Of a stretch of DNA of 64,000 nucleotides, positions 44,700-57,213 are shown piece after piece; position 1 is the first letter of the stretch; every line of letters begins with the position of its first letter. Source of the stretch: Symsagittifera roscoffensis (taxonomy: Eukaryota; Xenacoelomorpha; Acoela; Convolutidae). The stretch covers positions 61,807,548-61,871,547 of the forward strand of contig NC_087064.1 in the NCBI RefSeq assembly GCF_963678635.1. Reading direction: 5' to 3'. The translations under genes and the position numbers were made by a program. A model generated the notes under the pieces. That model had not been told where the DNA came from, did not search any database, and saw only the letters and a list, made by a program, of their open reading frames with translations.

Positions 44700-45584
44700 C
44701 ATTCCACGATCTAAAATTTTGAAGAGATTTGAATTTCAAAAACAATTGTAATTTTTATTAATATTTCCACCTTCTTTTTAATCATTTTGAACATACACAT
44801 TTTCACAATAACATGCTGAAAAACACTTGAACAGATCTCGTTCAAAATCAGCCAATAGAAATCAATCCGAATCATCACCTTATTTATAACAACACGACTT
44901 TGTTAGCCGACAAATATTAACCTCCAAGCATAACCATAAATATAACTTCAAGAACTCCAGGTCAAAAATAAGCAAACCGCTAAAAATTGACAACTAAAAT
45001 AAACACAATCTCAATATTACAACCCTCCCCTATCAAGTAGTACAAAGATCAACAATATTTTCCCAACCCGGACCTCAAAAACTCTCCAAGCAAAAATATT
45101 AATTTAGCCTAAAGAACAAAAAGCCCATGTTCATTTAGCCTAAAGTACAAATATTTCTTAGATACCACCAATCATTCCATAATAAAAACAAAACCAAGAA
45201 CATCTCCCCGACACCATAAAATAACCAAACAACAATATTTGACAAAACCCAAGCCACTTGTCAAAAAATCAATAAATAATCCGACCACACTCGAATTTAG
45301 CCCCACAAAATTAAAAAAGATTCGACAAAACGAATCATATTTTAAATGCTTCTTTCTGTGACGGTCCACAAACTCAAACAATTATTTTCAATCTTTCTTA
45401 TAAAATTTTTTATACTTCTAAAATCTTTCATAAAATTTTAGCCGATACTTTAGAAACCTTAATAAATCTTTTAATAATTTTTTGCAACTTTTTTCTAATT
45501 TTTTATTCATTATTCGAAACATATATATACCTTTCCAAAATCCTTGATAATCTCCTCAGGTACGATAATTCAATAAATATTTAA
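44700..45584 (+). other. R2 region between integrase and env, no supported gene
   Basis: Aligns with 380-1238 of R1 and has stops in every frame. CTCCTCAG near 45553-45560, 25 nt before the env ATG, could be the splice acceptor for env mRNA. Confidence 0.5.
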
Positions 45585-48500
45585 ATGTTTCGAAACCTAT
45601 TTAGAAGAACCGATGTTTTTCTACTAATCATAATATTTCTCACATTTTTAACATCACTCATAATGACCATATAAGAATGTATAAAAAAGGCAATCATCAC
45701 ATTCGCTTTTGCAACCGCTCTTTTATTTCTTTTTATTTTTATTGAAGAATACTATAGTAAACATAAAATTTCTTCATAAAAAATTCCACTCTGAAAATTT
45801 TTCCAAAATTGCTAATCAACAACCCCCACACTAGTCCCCACCGACAACATCCCAGAAAAATCCAACAACACCTACAAATACCCAAATCCCCAATCATCCA
45901 CACGCATTTCTTTCCAAGACAATCCATATGTTTTTGAAGAAAGACACACACGATTATCCGAACCATTAGAACCAGTTGTTCGCCAAGCACCTTTGAGCGA
46001 ACCACAATACAAACCAACGTATAACATATACCCACCTTTACATTAAGATCCTAACAGAGTAAGACACATTAGCCAAAACCAAAATAAGCTAGAAATAAAT
46101 AGACAAATTATACATCCGAGACGAAACAGAAATTCTCAAACTCCAAAGTTCATTTTAATATACCTCACTCACCAACACCAAGTCCTTTAGACCCTTCTAG
46201 TAGTTCACTACCAGATACTCCTCTAATCGCTTCACAACAAAGCACTTCCAATAATCCATCAGACTACTTATGTTCAACTCCCACATCAGAACAAATTCGA
46301 GAAAACCATTTTAATCCCCCAGTAACTACAGAACGTCTCCCAAATTGGGCAACGCACACCTGCGCTCAAGGTGAACCAAATTTAGTAAAAGACTCAATTG
46401 ACGTTTCGTCTGATACGACACTATCAACATTACCAGAAACACTTTTCCTTCCTTCAACACCTTCTCTAAGTCGAAAATCACCAACACTTTCTCCTCTAAA
46501 TTTTCCTACACATCTTGATTCAAGATATCAGGAACAATCATCTAATATTATACCACTACGATTAGATTGGAATACATTTGTAGCACCTCCACCATTATGG
46601 TCAACATCAAGAAAGTAGCAGACAACAAAAATGAGCACTAAAAAGATTTCAATATAGGCAAGATATCCACAAAGATATACAGGAACATAACATCCAAATA
46701 CTTCAACAAATTAGTCTCAAACTAAAATTCCAAATAACAGTAAGACTAAATAATATTGTCCAACACCCATTTCCATTAACTCCTCCAAATATAACAACTC
46801 AATCTTTACCTCCCCATTTCATAACAACAGAAATAATATATAAATACGAAAGATATACTAAAAAGACAATCGGATTCATAACTTTTTATAACCCATATTC
46901 AGGATTATCATACACATGTATATTCTAAAGATATTCACAATTCAACACCTTCTTTTTCTTTTTTTTTCTGAACCAAATCAAAGTCCTTCTCCTCGCACAG
47001 GACCTCAGGATTTAATAGTAACACATTACGATTGTGAAGAAAACGAACAAAAAACACTACTTAAATATGCTATAAATCAAGTAACAGAATGTGAATCCGA
47101 ACCACAAGCTATAGAAACCACAAATGTAATAGCTACGTTACACTCAAAAGTCCGAGCGACAACATTAACAGGATACAAATTCACAGCAACATTTTCCGAA
47201 AAGAAAGTACACTGTTCACAAGTCTCAAATAGTAATAAAAACAGATTAGATCACGAATCATTCTACCAAAGTAACATCGATAGACTATTACACCTCAGCC
47301 CTGAAGATTGTAAAAACTAACTAAAAAGACTTAACCTCACACCAAATATAGGCACGAACAGAAAACTTGTAAATTTTCAAGTTTTTCCAGGCTCAGCACA
47401 TCAAGCCGAACTTGAAAAAGACCAAGGTCATATACGACTAGATACAAAATTTACCTTCCATGGAGCACATGGAAGATTAACATACGATCTTCATGATAAA
47501 AATTGGATACCCCAAATTGGAATAAATAATCCCTCAAACTGCAAAGCAGATACAAAAAATAAAGGATATCATGAAATAATGTTTTTCGATTAGAAAATGT
47601 AACTTGAAAAAGTACAACTTACACGGGACTTGAAAGATGACACAAAACTTTATCAAGGAGTCAGACTCCCTTGTAAAAACGACCAAGGATACTGCGATCC
47701 TACAACACGCACACAAGCAACCATTGTTTGGCTTCCCGAAGAAACCTGTACAATTTTTTAAGTAGCAAAAATACACGCTAGAATTATAAAATTTCACCAA
47801 AAATATTTTATTTAATCAATCCAGTTTGAAGATGTAAACCCTGACCAAATTAGAAAGAGTAATCAAAAATTGAGAAACATCCACAAAATCATCCACAAAA
47901 TAGAGAAAAACTTAACACATTTCCAAATATACCCAGAAACAGAACTTGAATGCAAATACAACAAACCCCTTTACAAAACACAATATTCAGAAATTCTTGT
48001 CGAATACGAGAACGGTTTCGACATGAGTACAGGTAAAAAATTTATACACCAAATGGCTACATCTCACTCATTGACTGATGAAAACTCATACGTTTCAGTA
48101 AAATTTCAAAAAATGCAGGAAGAACCGGTGGAAAATTAAAACAACCAGATACAGAAAGTACACGTTTACAAGAACTATCACTCATGAACAACTCATATTT
48201 TGGCGCAATTCATTATGACATACACTTAAAACTGAAATTAGACTACACGATAAGTGGAATGTTTCAAGAAATGTTATTATCAGAACTAGAAACACTACAT
48301 CAATTATGTGAACTCGAAAGAACACAGATTCTACAATCACTCGCACTAGCAGTTCTAAAAATACCATAGATCAAATTATTATGGTTTTACACTTGTACCA
48401 AAAAGTATCACCTTTGTATGTTTTTGAAGATAAACGATGTTATAAAAGAATCCCAATTTTCTACAAAAAAAAGTACATTTTGTTGATACACTTTCACGAA

Positions 48501-49380
48501 GAACTTATTTTTGGGATACAGCAGTCCCATGTGGATCATAAAATAGCCTCAATGTTGTACAATTAAACCCCGATGAGGACAAATACTATCTACTCACACC
48601 ATATGCAACACTAATGCAACCGACAAAAAAAATTTCACCTGAAAGTAGTAGACCTATTGCTCTCAACCCGAAAATCGATTTACAATCGATCGGCATCTAC
48701 ACTTAATCAGACATACAACACCACATTCGTACACAACAATTTCAAGAACTACTTACAAAAATGGTCACAATACAACGATAATCAGTAGATCAGAGTTTAC
48801 GCAAACTTGCAGAAACAGCAGAATTTTCAGACATTTACGCACAAGATTACAGCGGATGTTTTAAAGATATTAAAGAAAGAATGACTATATTATATGCAAT
48901 GTTTAATTTTATCGGATTTCTTTTCTCTCTATTGAAAGGAATCTATAAAAGATGCGCAATACATACACAAGTAAGCAGACAAGCAAGCGTAGCACATATA
49001 ATTTTTGCAGGATTTTTTGGAATTTTCTCTACATCAATAAACAAATTACTTTCAGATGCACAAATAAAAGAATATAAAACAAAACAATCAACTGCACAAA
49101 ACACATATGACGAATTTCATTACAAAACAAATGCATCACCCACAGCACGACAATAATTACCAAGTTTACATCGTAATCACCCATTATCACTAGTACCACG
49201 AAAATTTAGAAATTTAGCAATCACAAATATTAAAAGTTCAACACCTAATTATATACAAAGTCCCTTTGACCATATGGTAGCACAACGATACCAAAGTGAT
49301 GATACATATGAACAAATAATCGAACAGCCCCATACCACAAATTTTCAGTCACAGAACAATCATTTTTTTAGCCCACGATG
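45585..49380 (+). pseudogene. Env-like glycoprotein gene of R2, decayed
   Basis: Starts MFRNLFRRTDVFLL with two hydrophobic segments (signal or anchor), then Pro/Ser/Thr-rich sequence. The ectodomain (46916-48139, then onward in changing frames) has scattered Cys. The C-terminal part at 48881-49156 has a hydrophobic span (FNFIGFLFSLLKGIY) and a second (HIIFAGFFGIF), fit for a membrane anchor. More than ten stops and frame changes. The layout is that of a viral fusion glycoprotein; it reminds me of mononegavirus/chuvirus-type glycoproteins captured by retroelements, but I cannot confirm this. Its loss would leave a purely intracellular element. Confidence 0.65.
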
Positions 49381-49848
49381 AGCCGACAAGTTGAATCCCT
49401 TCACCGCTCAATTTCCCATCCAGCCAATGTCCAAAACCCAATTCCCATCATCCCACTTTTTGCTTTCCGGCCACCTGAATCACCCCACATTAACACATCA
49501 TCCTGCATGGATTCTGATGCTAACTCAGTTATCACAGTTTTTCACACAATCTCCGAATTCGACAATTCAGATTTAGAAACCCCTGACGATTTCGCTAATT
49601 CAGAACCCAGCCCGTCTACATTTTCTCAACCCCCCTTTCGACCCATCCACTCCCAAGCCAAAAATGAATCCCCTTCTACTCTCTCTCATATTTCCCATGT
49701 CACTCCAACATACTCCCTTTTTACGAATGAACGCTCAAACAACAATTCCCCAAATGACACACAGATATCATACGAACTAAAAAACCTAATAACACTGCAA
49801 CAACAAGTACAACACCCTCAAACCCTAAATATTCGTCAATTATCATGA
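49378..49848 (+). CDS. Ser/Thr/Pro-rich 156-aa ORF downstream of env
   Basis: Begins MSRQVESLHRSISHP. Low complexity, rich in Ser, Pro, Asn and Thr, with an acidic patch (SDLETPDDF). Open in both duplicate copies. It overlaps the end of env by a few bases and could be its disordered cytoplasmic tail in a shifted frame or a separate accessory protein. Confidence 0.4.
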   Translation: MSRQVESLHRSISHPANVQNPIPIIPLFAFRPPESPHINTSSCMDSDANSVITVFHTISEFDNSDLETPDDFANSEPSPSTFSQPPFRPIHSQAKNESPSTLSHISHVTPTYSLFTNERSNNNSPNDTQISYELKNLITLQQQVQHPQTLNIRQLS

Positions 49849-50322
49849 ACCCTAACGTCATCAAACCCAACAACTCGCACACGTTCTTCAGATTACACCC
49901 TTTCTTTAGCTCAATCCTCAACATCAACCCAATCATTGTCCAGTACTAACCGTGCATATAGAACTTTCAAAAGAAAATGTCCCAAACCCCCAGTTCACTC
50001 CAAACCCGGAATAGCACGAGACTACATAAACCTTCCTGACCATACAAATACTACCAAATTTCTCCAATTATTTTTTACTTTTCTTCCCTCAATATACATA
50101 TACTCACTCCGACCCTAACACTGAACATTCCAACTATGTCGATGAGCATGTAATAATCCCCACACTCCATTGGACATCATATTATCACTTCTCAAACCCA
50201 CTTTTTTTACCACTCATTAAAACACCGCAGAAATAGAAAGAAACAAAAATGACCTTTTCAGACTAACTACAGCACTAACACCTCGACAATTCACTCACGT
50301 AGGATACAAAAAAATATTAAAA

Positions 50323-51156
50323 ATGTTCACCGCACCCCGAGCTAACGAGTATTCCATCAAGCATAATATCATCCGACCTAACCAAGATCAATTCCTCGAT
50401 GACGACAAGTTTGCTAACCCGCCATTAACCGAAAAGTTTTTCATCCAAATACCTTACATTTTCACACTCAGTTCAGTAGATAAAAAACATGATCACATCA
50501 TTTCAAAAGCACTTTGTGACACTCAAGCTTATGAATCATTTTACAAAAAACTTGAAACCTTCTCACTAACCTTCCACTTCCTCACACCCAAAGAACGAGA
50601 TTTTCACTGTTCACACGACATCATGTTAAGAACTAAACAGACACATACTTACACTTAGTATAAGTTCATACAAAATCGCTTTGACTTACATACACCATCA
50701 CGACAACCACATCATAAATATCACTTCATTAACTCTAAATACACATCACCGTTTTTTCTTAACTTCACATATTGCCTTAAAGATACTAACTTTCAAGGCA
50801 TCCTCCGCAACTATGATCCCATCACCCAGATGTATATATTCTGTCCCCTAACCAAAACTTTAAATGTAGAAAAATCCCGACCACTAATTGTATCGCACGA
50901 ACACATACAACCTGTCGAAGTTTCAATTTTAGAATTTATACAAAATAAAAAATATAATCACAAGCTTTTTAACCTTATTCAGAACACACCTTACGAATTT
51001 TCCATTGGCATTGAAGAACTGAAAACCATTAAGGCACTCCAATTGCTTTGGCCACTACTTCAGACCAAAAACATCATTCGCATGTTAGCAAAGCTACTAA
51101 CCACATCTGACGCCATCCACGATGTTTTCCCTCATGGATTCCCGATGAGTAAGTAA
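50323..51156 (+). pseudogene. 280-aa downstream ORF, copy 1, one nonsense codon
   Basis: Same frame throughout, broken only by TAG at 50656-50658; the second copy (55209-56051) has TAC there and is intact. Unknown family. A likely intron follows: donor GTAAGT at 51149 or 51153, TACTAAC branch site near 51209, acceptor TTTCTTTAG at 51237, after which a short Arg/Ser- or Lys/Asn-rich end would follow depending on donor. Confidence 0.6.
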
Positions 51157-51237
51157 GTATGAATTGAATAAATTATAAACTAAAAAATTCGAAATATTAC
51201 TAACCATCTTTTATGAATGTTTTTTCTTTTTCTTTAG

Positions 51238-52315
51238 TCTTCAGATCACGATCATCTACAAACAGAAAAACCAAATAAAAAACCAAATAAACTTTTTCAT
51301 AATTTATAACCTTGTATTAACAAACCGCAATGAATGATGCAGTAAAATTCCTTCCCAACAGTAGTAAATTAATACATAAATTATTTTCCCCAATGTAGTA
51401 AATCTAAATACAATGAAAATATTTTAATAATTTCAATCACCACAAAGCACTAACTTTAAAAATTTTAGTAGTAATATTATACAAATGCAAGCAGTAATAA
51501 CCTTTTGAAAGACGTTTCTGTCTAAAATTCACTTGCACACAAATTCTATCCAGACTCGCACAGCTCGCCCACGACGAATTGTTTAAAATAATGATTTTCA
51601 AGTTTTAACTTTCACTAACAACAACTCAAACAAGTATTAACAAGTTTCAAACTTTCTTTTAACCCGGTTGGAAAGGAATCACATAATGATCCAAACTAAC
51701 CAACGCAGCCACTACACACCATAAATCACAAACTAACAGCATGACTACGAAAAAAAACCCACGGTACTCAAACCGGATTAAATCAGCTTAAAGAACTGGA
51801 TAATTTACTCTTTTAAAGACTATTGATAAATCTAAAAAAGAAAGAATAAAACACCAAAAAGTCGAAAGACAAACCCAAACCAAAAAATTTGATTTTTGAG
51901 AAAAGGACACAACCAAAACAACAAAAGGAAAAACCAGTAATAAAAGGTTAACACAAAACAGGACCCATAAAAAACCAGCATGAAATCATACCCTCACTCC
52001 TGGCCTAAACCACCAGAAGAGGACGTCCTGAGCATGCTTAATAGCCGGTGTAACCCACCGTGCTAGGAACCACGATTTGTGACCCACTCCTCCCTATTTT
52101 TTGACAAGAGCTACTCAAGAGTGAGTAAATCTTTAAAAATAACAGAACTAAATTAAAAGCTTTTGTGATAAAAACTAATAAAAATCATAACTAAAAACAG
52201 AACTAACAAAAAATATATATATATGCAACTTATATAATGCAGTATATAGATCACACACAATCAAGAAGACGAGCATCAAAAAACTAAGACGAACCCATCA
52301 CATTCAACCCACAGA
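51238..52315 (+). other. R2 3' region without clear gene
   Basis: A- and C-rich with stops everywhere. At 51992-52110 it has a GC-richer patch (for example AGGACGTCCT, AGCCGGTGTAACCCACCG) that could fold as RNA. Near 52225 a TATATATA run, then CAGTATATAG, lies about 80 bp before the small ORF at 52316. Confidence 0.45.
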
Positions 52316-52534
52316 ATGGCTGAACACAACCGATATGCCGCCCAAAATCACAACTCAAAGGATTTGAAGTACGTCTTGACATCGCAGCAAAGAACTTCAA
52401 TGAATCAGACCAATGATCTCTTCGATGTTCAAAACGTACGGATCCGAGTTACAAGGCATTTCCTCCAAACTCGAGCTTCACGCCATTCCCAAACAAGATC
52501 TAAACACAGTTCTTCGCCGAACAAGAGCAAGTGA
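52316..52534 (+). CDS. Small basic Ser/Arg-rich ORF near the 3' LTR, copy 1
   Basis: 72 codons, start MAEHNRYAAQNHN, end rich in Arg, Ser and Lys (TRASRHSQTRSKHSSSPN). Kept in the second copy with two changes. Basic Ser/Arg-rich proteins of this size in retroelements can bind RNA, but nothing here proves that. A 109-codon ORF lies opposite on the minus strand. Confidence 0.35.
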   Translation: MAEHNRYAAQNHNSKDLKYVLTSQQRTSMNQTNDLFDVQNVRIRVTRHFLQTRASRHSQTRSKHSSSPNKSK

Positions 52535-52743
52535 TCATAACAAACCATTTGGAAATCAGATTGATTTTGTTGGTGGTCACAGTCATTGTTGAATGACAGA
52601 ATGATATCTAAAATTCCAGCTTCCTGGAGCTTTCTCATCCAAGAACGGAATAAAAATGATGCTCGCGAAATACAAACGACCATCATCCATCCTCCATTAC
52701 AGATAGAAGTCAAAGAACAAAAACTCTGTAAACCCCGGATGGG

Positions 52744-53122
52744 TGGAACCAGATTCAAACTATAATTTATTATTGGTTATAATTTAGTTATTTTATCGGT
52801 GTAAATTATTAAAGACTAACCAATCACACTCCATCAAACTAACAACCCACTTATTTGTAAGTGCTGAAATTACTTGTAATTTCAGCACCAGAGCTATTTG
52901 AATTTAACTTACAACTTAGTTGCTTTCTCCAAGAGACCGACTCGTAACAAAACCAGTATACTCTAGATCTATTGAGACTAAGAGATATAAGAGTAAGGTT
53001 AGGATCGGTATTAGACTAAGAAGTTGCACGAATCTATCCTCCCGAAAATAAGATAGCGTGACGACTAGACGGTGTACCCTGTCTGAAATTACTGTATGAG
53101 TTAGCCCTATCATACCAACTCA
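52744..53122 (+). repeat. 3' LTR of R2
   Basis: 379 bp, TGGAACCAG to CCAACTCA, same length as the 5' LTR. Contains a perfect 28-nt palindrome at 52861-52888 (13-bp arms) and CCAATCA. No clean polypurine tract precedes it: GGATGGG is the best purine stretch. Followed by GTTC. Confidence 0.92.
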
Positions 53123-53829
53123 GTTCTCCGAACCTAGCAATTTGAAATTTCTAAGTGATACAACATCAGTGAAACCATTTAACAAAAAAATCAAATAAGG
53201 AACAATTTTCATCACGGCGGCGAACCGAAGCTTCGCAGCACATGTGATCTAACAGATTCCTTGCGCTACAAGATAGCGAACAGAAAATTAAACGGATGTC
53301 TTAAATTAACTCGAAAAAAATTACTCGAACAAATCAAAATTGCAAGCACAAAAAAATCGTATTTTTTCTATCGGATGAGGGTTCTACGGATAACAATCGA
53401 ATATAATCGATTCTCTTGGGCTAATTTGTTGGCATTGAAATTGGTTATATTCAAACTTTGGGACCATGCACTCGATTACAATTCAATATTTTTAGAAAAA
53501 AAAATTGATTATATTCCATTTAAATTTTTTTTGCACACCTACCCCCACTCCCACTTCTGCCGACCCACCTACCCTCACCCCTATGTACTTACCCCCACCT
53601 ATGCCACCTCGCTTCACCTCACCACCCACAATCTTCTCATATTTTTACGGTAAAAATAAGTAAGAGGCAATTGGAAGGGGAGAGAGGTGATAATAAGTGA
53701 AGAAATTAAGGTTGGTAGGAACTAGTGGTAAGTATCAAGTTGGAGGGGGATACATATAGAAAAAAGACTAGTAGAAAACGGTATAAAATTTATGCTGAGC
53801 CAAATTTAATAATTTACCAATTGCAATTG
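53123..53829. other. R2 right target duplication and flank
   Basis: GTTC at 53123-53126 matches the left flank. The rest is host flank, with a C-rich stretch at 53535-53640 (CACC/CCCAC repeats). No gene supported. Confidence 0.55.
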
Positions 53830-54263
53830 TCTATAATACATTCGCAATAACTACACAAGTAAGCATACAAGCCAGCGTAGCACGTATATTTTTTGCAGGA
53901 TTTTTTGGAATTTCTCTACATCAATAAACAAATTACTTTCAGATGCACAAATAAAAGAATATAAAACAAAATTATCAACTACACAAAACACATTTGACGA
54001 ATCTCATTACAATACAAACGCATCACCCACCACAGCACCACAATTACCAAGTTTACATCATAATCACCCATTATCACTAGTACCACGAAAATTTAGAAAT
54101 TTAGCAATCACAAATATTACAAGTTGAACACCTAATTATATACAAAGTCCCATTCACCATATAGTAGCACAACGATCCCAAAGTGACGATACATATGAAC
54201 AAATAATCAAACAGCCCCATACCACAAATTTTCAGTCTCGGAACAATCATTTTTTAGCCCATG
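53830..54263 (+). pseudogene. Env C-terminal tail, second copy
   Basis: Starts inside the env membrane region through the duplication breakpoint. Similar to 48942-49380, with more differences than the rest of the unit. No start of its own. Confidence 0.6.
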
Positions 54264-54734
54264 ATGAGCCGACAAGTTGGATTCCTTCACCGCTCAATTT
54301 CTCATCCAGCCAATGTCCAAAACCGAATTCCCATCATCCCACTTTTTGCTTTCCGGCCACCTGAATCACCCCACATTAACACATCATCCTGCATGGATTC
54401 TGATGCTAACTCAGACATCACAGTTTTTCACACAATCGCCGAACTCGACAATTCAGATTTAGAAACCCCTGACGATTTCGCTAATTCAGAACCCAGCCCG
54501 TCTACATTTTCTCAACCCCCCTTTCGACCCATCCACTCCCAAGCCAAAAATGAATCCCCTTCTACTCTCTCTCATATTTCCCATGTCACTCCAACATACT
54601 CCCTTTTTACGAATGAACGCTCAAACAACAATTCCCCAAATGACACACAGATATCATACGAACTAAAAAACCTAATAACACTGCAACAACAAGTACAACA
54701 CCCTCAAACCCTAACCATTCGTCAATTATCATGA
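54264..54734 (+). CDS. Ser/Thr/Pro-rich ORF downstream of env, copy 2
   Basis: Repeats 49378-49848, open, with a few substitutions (VESLH/VGFLH, SEFDN/AELDN). The first ATG in frame is at 54261. Confidence 0.4.
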   Translation: MSRQVGFLHRSISHPANVQNRIPIIPLFAFRPPESPHINTSSCMDSDANSDITVFHTIAELDNSDLETPDDFANSEPSPSTFSQPPFRPIHSQAKNESPSTLSHISHVTPTYSLFTNERSNNNSPNDTQISYELKNLITLQQQVQHPQTLTIRQLS

Positions 54735-55208
54735 ACCCTAACGTCATCAAACCCAACAACTCACACACGTTCTTCAGATTACACCCTTTCTTTAGCTCAA
54801 TCCTCAACATCAACCCAATCATTGTCCAGTACTAACCGTGCATATAGAACTTTCAAAAGAAAATGTCCCAAACCCCCAGTTCCCTCCAAACCCGGAATAG
54901 CACGAGACTACATAAACCTTCCTGACCATACAAATACTACCAAATTTCTCCAATTATTTTTTACTTTTCTTCCCTCAATATACATATACTCACTCCGGCC
55001 CTAACACTGAACATTCCAACTATGTCGATGAGCATGTAATAATCCCCACACTCCATTGGACATCATATTATCACTTCTCAAACCCACTTTTTTTACCACT
55101 CATTAAAACACCGCAGAAATAGAAAGAAACAAAAATGACCTTTTCAGACTAACTACAGCACTAACACCTCGACAATTCACACACGTAGGATACAAAAAAA
55201 TATTAAAT

Positions 55209-56051
55209 ATGTTCACCGCACCCCGAGCTAACGAGTATTCCATCAAGCACTACAAGCATAATATCATCCGACCTAACCAAGATCAATTCCTCGATGACGA
55301 CAAGTTTGCTAACCCGCCATTAACCGAAAAGTTTTTCATCCAAATACCTTACATTTTCACACTCAGTTCAGTAGATAAAAAACATGATCACATCATTTCA
55401 AAAGCACTTTGTGACACTCAAGCTTATGAATCATTTTACAAAAAACTTGAAACCTTCTCACTAACCTTCCACTTCCTCACACCCAAAAAACGAGATTTTC
55501 ACTGTTCACACGACATCTTGTTAAGAACTAAACAGACACATACTTACACTTACTATAAGTTCCTACAAAATTGCTTTGACTTACATACACCATCACGACA
55601 ACTCCATCATAGATATCACTTCATTAACTCTAAATACACATCACCGTTTTTTCTTAACTTCACATATTGCCTTAAAGATACTAACTTTCAAGGCATCCTC
55701 CGCAACTATGATCCCATCACCCAGATGTATATATTCTGTCCCCTAACCAAAACTTTAAATGTAGAAAAATCCCGACCACTAATTGTATCGCACGAACACA
55801 TACAACCTGTCGAAGTTTCAATTTTAGAATTTATACAAAATAAAAAATATAATCACAAGCTTTTTAACCTTATTCAGAACACACCTTACGAATTTTCCAT
55901 TGGCATTGAAGAACTGAAAACCATTAAGGCACTCCAATTGCTTTGGCCACTACTTCAGACCAAAAACATCATTCGCATGTTAGCAAAGCTACTAACCACA
56001 TCTGACGCCATCCACGATGTTTTCCCTCATGGATTCCCGATGAGTAAGTAA
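55209..56051 (+). CDS. 280-aa downstream ORF, copy 2, intact
   Basis: Uninterrupted, MFTAPRANEYSIKH start. Differs from copy 1 by a 9-bp in-frame repeat (KHYKHN), a Tyr codon in place of the stop, and a few substitutions. Rich in His, Phe, Leu and Thr; no signal peptide; the helix-like end (ALQLLWPLLQTKNIIRMLAK) is hydrophobic but not a clear membrane span. The likely 3' intron with TACTAAC is also kept. I do not recognise the family. It is the longest undamaged frame of the whole retroelement. Confidence 0.6.
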   Translation: MFTAPRANEYSIKHYKHNIIRPNQDQFLDDDKFANPPLTEKFFIQIPYIFTLSSVDKKHDHIISKALCDTQAYESFYKKLETFSLTFHFLTPKKRDFHCSHDILLRTKQTHTYTYYKFLQNCFDLHTPSRQLHHRYHFINSKYTSPFFLNFTYCLKDTNFQGILRNYDPITQMYIFCPLTKTLNVEKSRPLIVSHEHIQPVEVSILEFIQNKKYNHKLFNLIQNTPYEFSIGIEELKTIKALQLLWPLLQTKNIIRMLAKLLTTSDAIHDVFPHGFPMSK

Positions 56052-57213
56052 GTATGAATTGAATAAATTATAAACTAAAAAATTCGAAATATTACTAACC
56101 ATCTTTTATGAATGTTTTTTCTTTTTCTTTAGTCTTCAGATCACGATCATCTACAAACAGAAAAACCAAATAAAAAACCAAATAAACTTTTTCATAATTT
56201 ATAACTTTGTATTAACAAACCGCAATGAATGATGCAGTAAAATTCCTTCCCAACAGTAGTAAATTAATACATAAATTATTTTCCCCAATGTAGTAAATCT
56301 AAATACAATGAAAATATTTTAATAATTTCAATCACCACAAAGCACTAACTTTAAAAATTTTAGTAGTAATATTATACAAATGCAAGCAGTAATAACCTTT
56401 TGAAAGACGTTTCTGTCTAAAATTCACTTGCACACAAATTCTATCCAGACTCGCACAGCTCGCCCACGACGAATTGTTTAAAATAATGATTTTCAAGTTT
56501 TAACTTTCACTAACAACAACTCAAACAAGTATTAACAAGTTTCAAACTTTCTTTAAACCCGGTTGGAAAGGAATCACATAATGATCCAAACTAACCAACG
56601 CAGCCACTACACACCATAAATCACAAACTAACAGCATGACTACGAAAAAAAAACCCACGGTACTCAAACCGGATTAGATCAGCTTAAAGAACTGGATAAT
56701 TTATTCTTTTAAAGACTATTGATAAATCTAAAAAAGAAAGAATAAAACACCAAAAAGTCGAAAGACAAACCCAAACCAAAAAATTTGATTTTTGAGAAAA
56801 GGACACAACCAAAACAACAAAAGGAAAAACCAGTAATAAAAGTTTAACACAAAACAGGACCCATAAAAAACCAGCATGAAATCATACCCTCACTCCTGGC
56901 CTAACCCACCAGAAGAGGACGTCCTGAGCATGCTTAAAAGCCGGTGTAACCCACCGTGCTAGGAACCACGCTTTGTGACCCACTCCTCCCTATTTTTTGA
57001 CAAGAGCTACTCGAGAGTGAGTAAATCTTTAAAAATAACAGAACTAAATTAAAAGCTTTTGTGATAAAAACTAATAAAAATCATAACTAAAAACAGAACT
57101 AACAATATATATATATATATATGTAACTTATATAATGCAGTATATAGATCACACACAATCAAGAAGACGAGCATCAAAAAACTAAGACGAACCCATCACA
57201 TTCAACCCACAGA

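Larger units (their letters stand above)
5657..53122 (+). mobile_element. LTR retroelement copy R2 (Ty3/gypsy order, env-bearing), host of a Maverick insertion
   Basis: LTR, primer-binding site, gag, protease, reverse transcriptase, RNase H, integrase, env and extra ORFs, LTR, all on the plus strand. Integrase lies after RNase H, which is the Ty3/gypsy order. The Maverick at 13961-42966 interrupts it between RNase H and integrase, and the flanks join cleanly at CCCCTA. Without the Maverick and the first tandem repeat the element would be about 18.5 kb, large for this group. The two 379-bp LTRs differ at roughly 30 positions by eye, so the insertion is old. All main genes carry stops and frameshifts. 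Confidence 0.9.
48942..53829. repeat. Tandem duplication 3, first unit
   Basis: From the env membrane segment through the extra ORFs, the 3' LTR and ~700 bp of flank. Repeated directly as 53830-58724 (offset about 4886-4898). Identity is high, but the first 300 bp are more diverged. Confidence 0.9.

Noticed and set aside
52429-52758. Minus-strand ORF of 109 codons opposite the small basic ORF (also 57327-57611)
   Set aside because: No start context, shortened in the second copy, and opposite a plus-strand frame of the element; likely a shadow, though I cannot exclude it fully.
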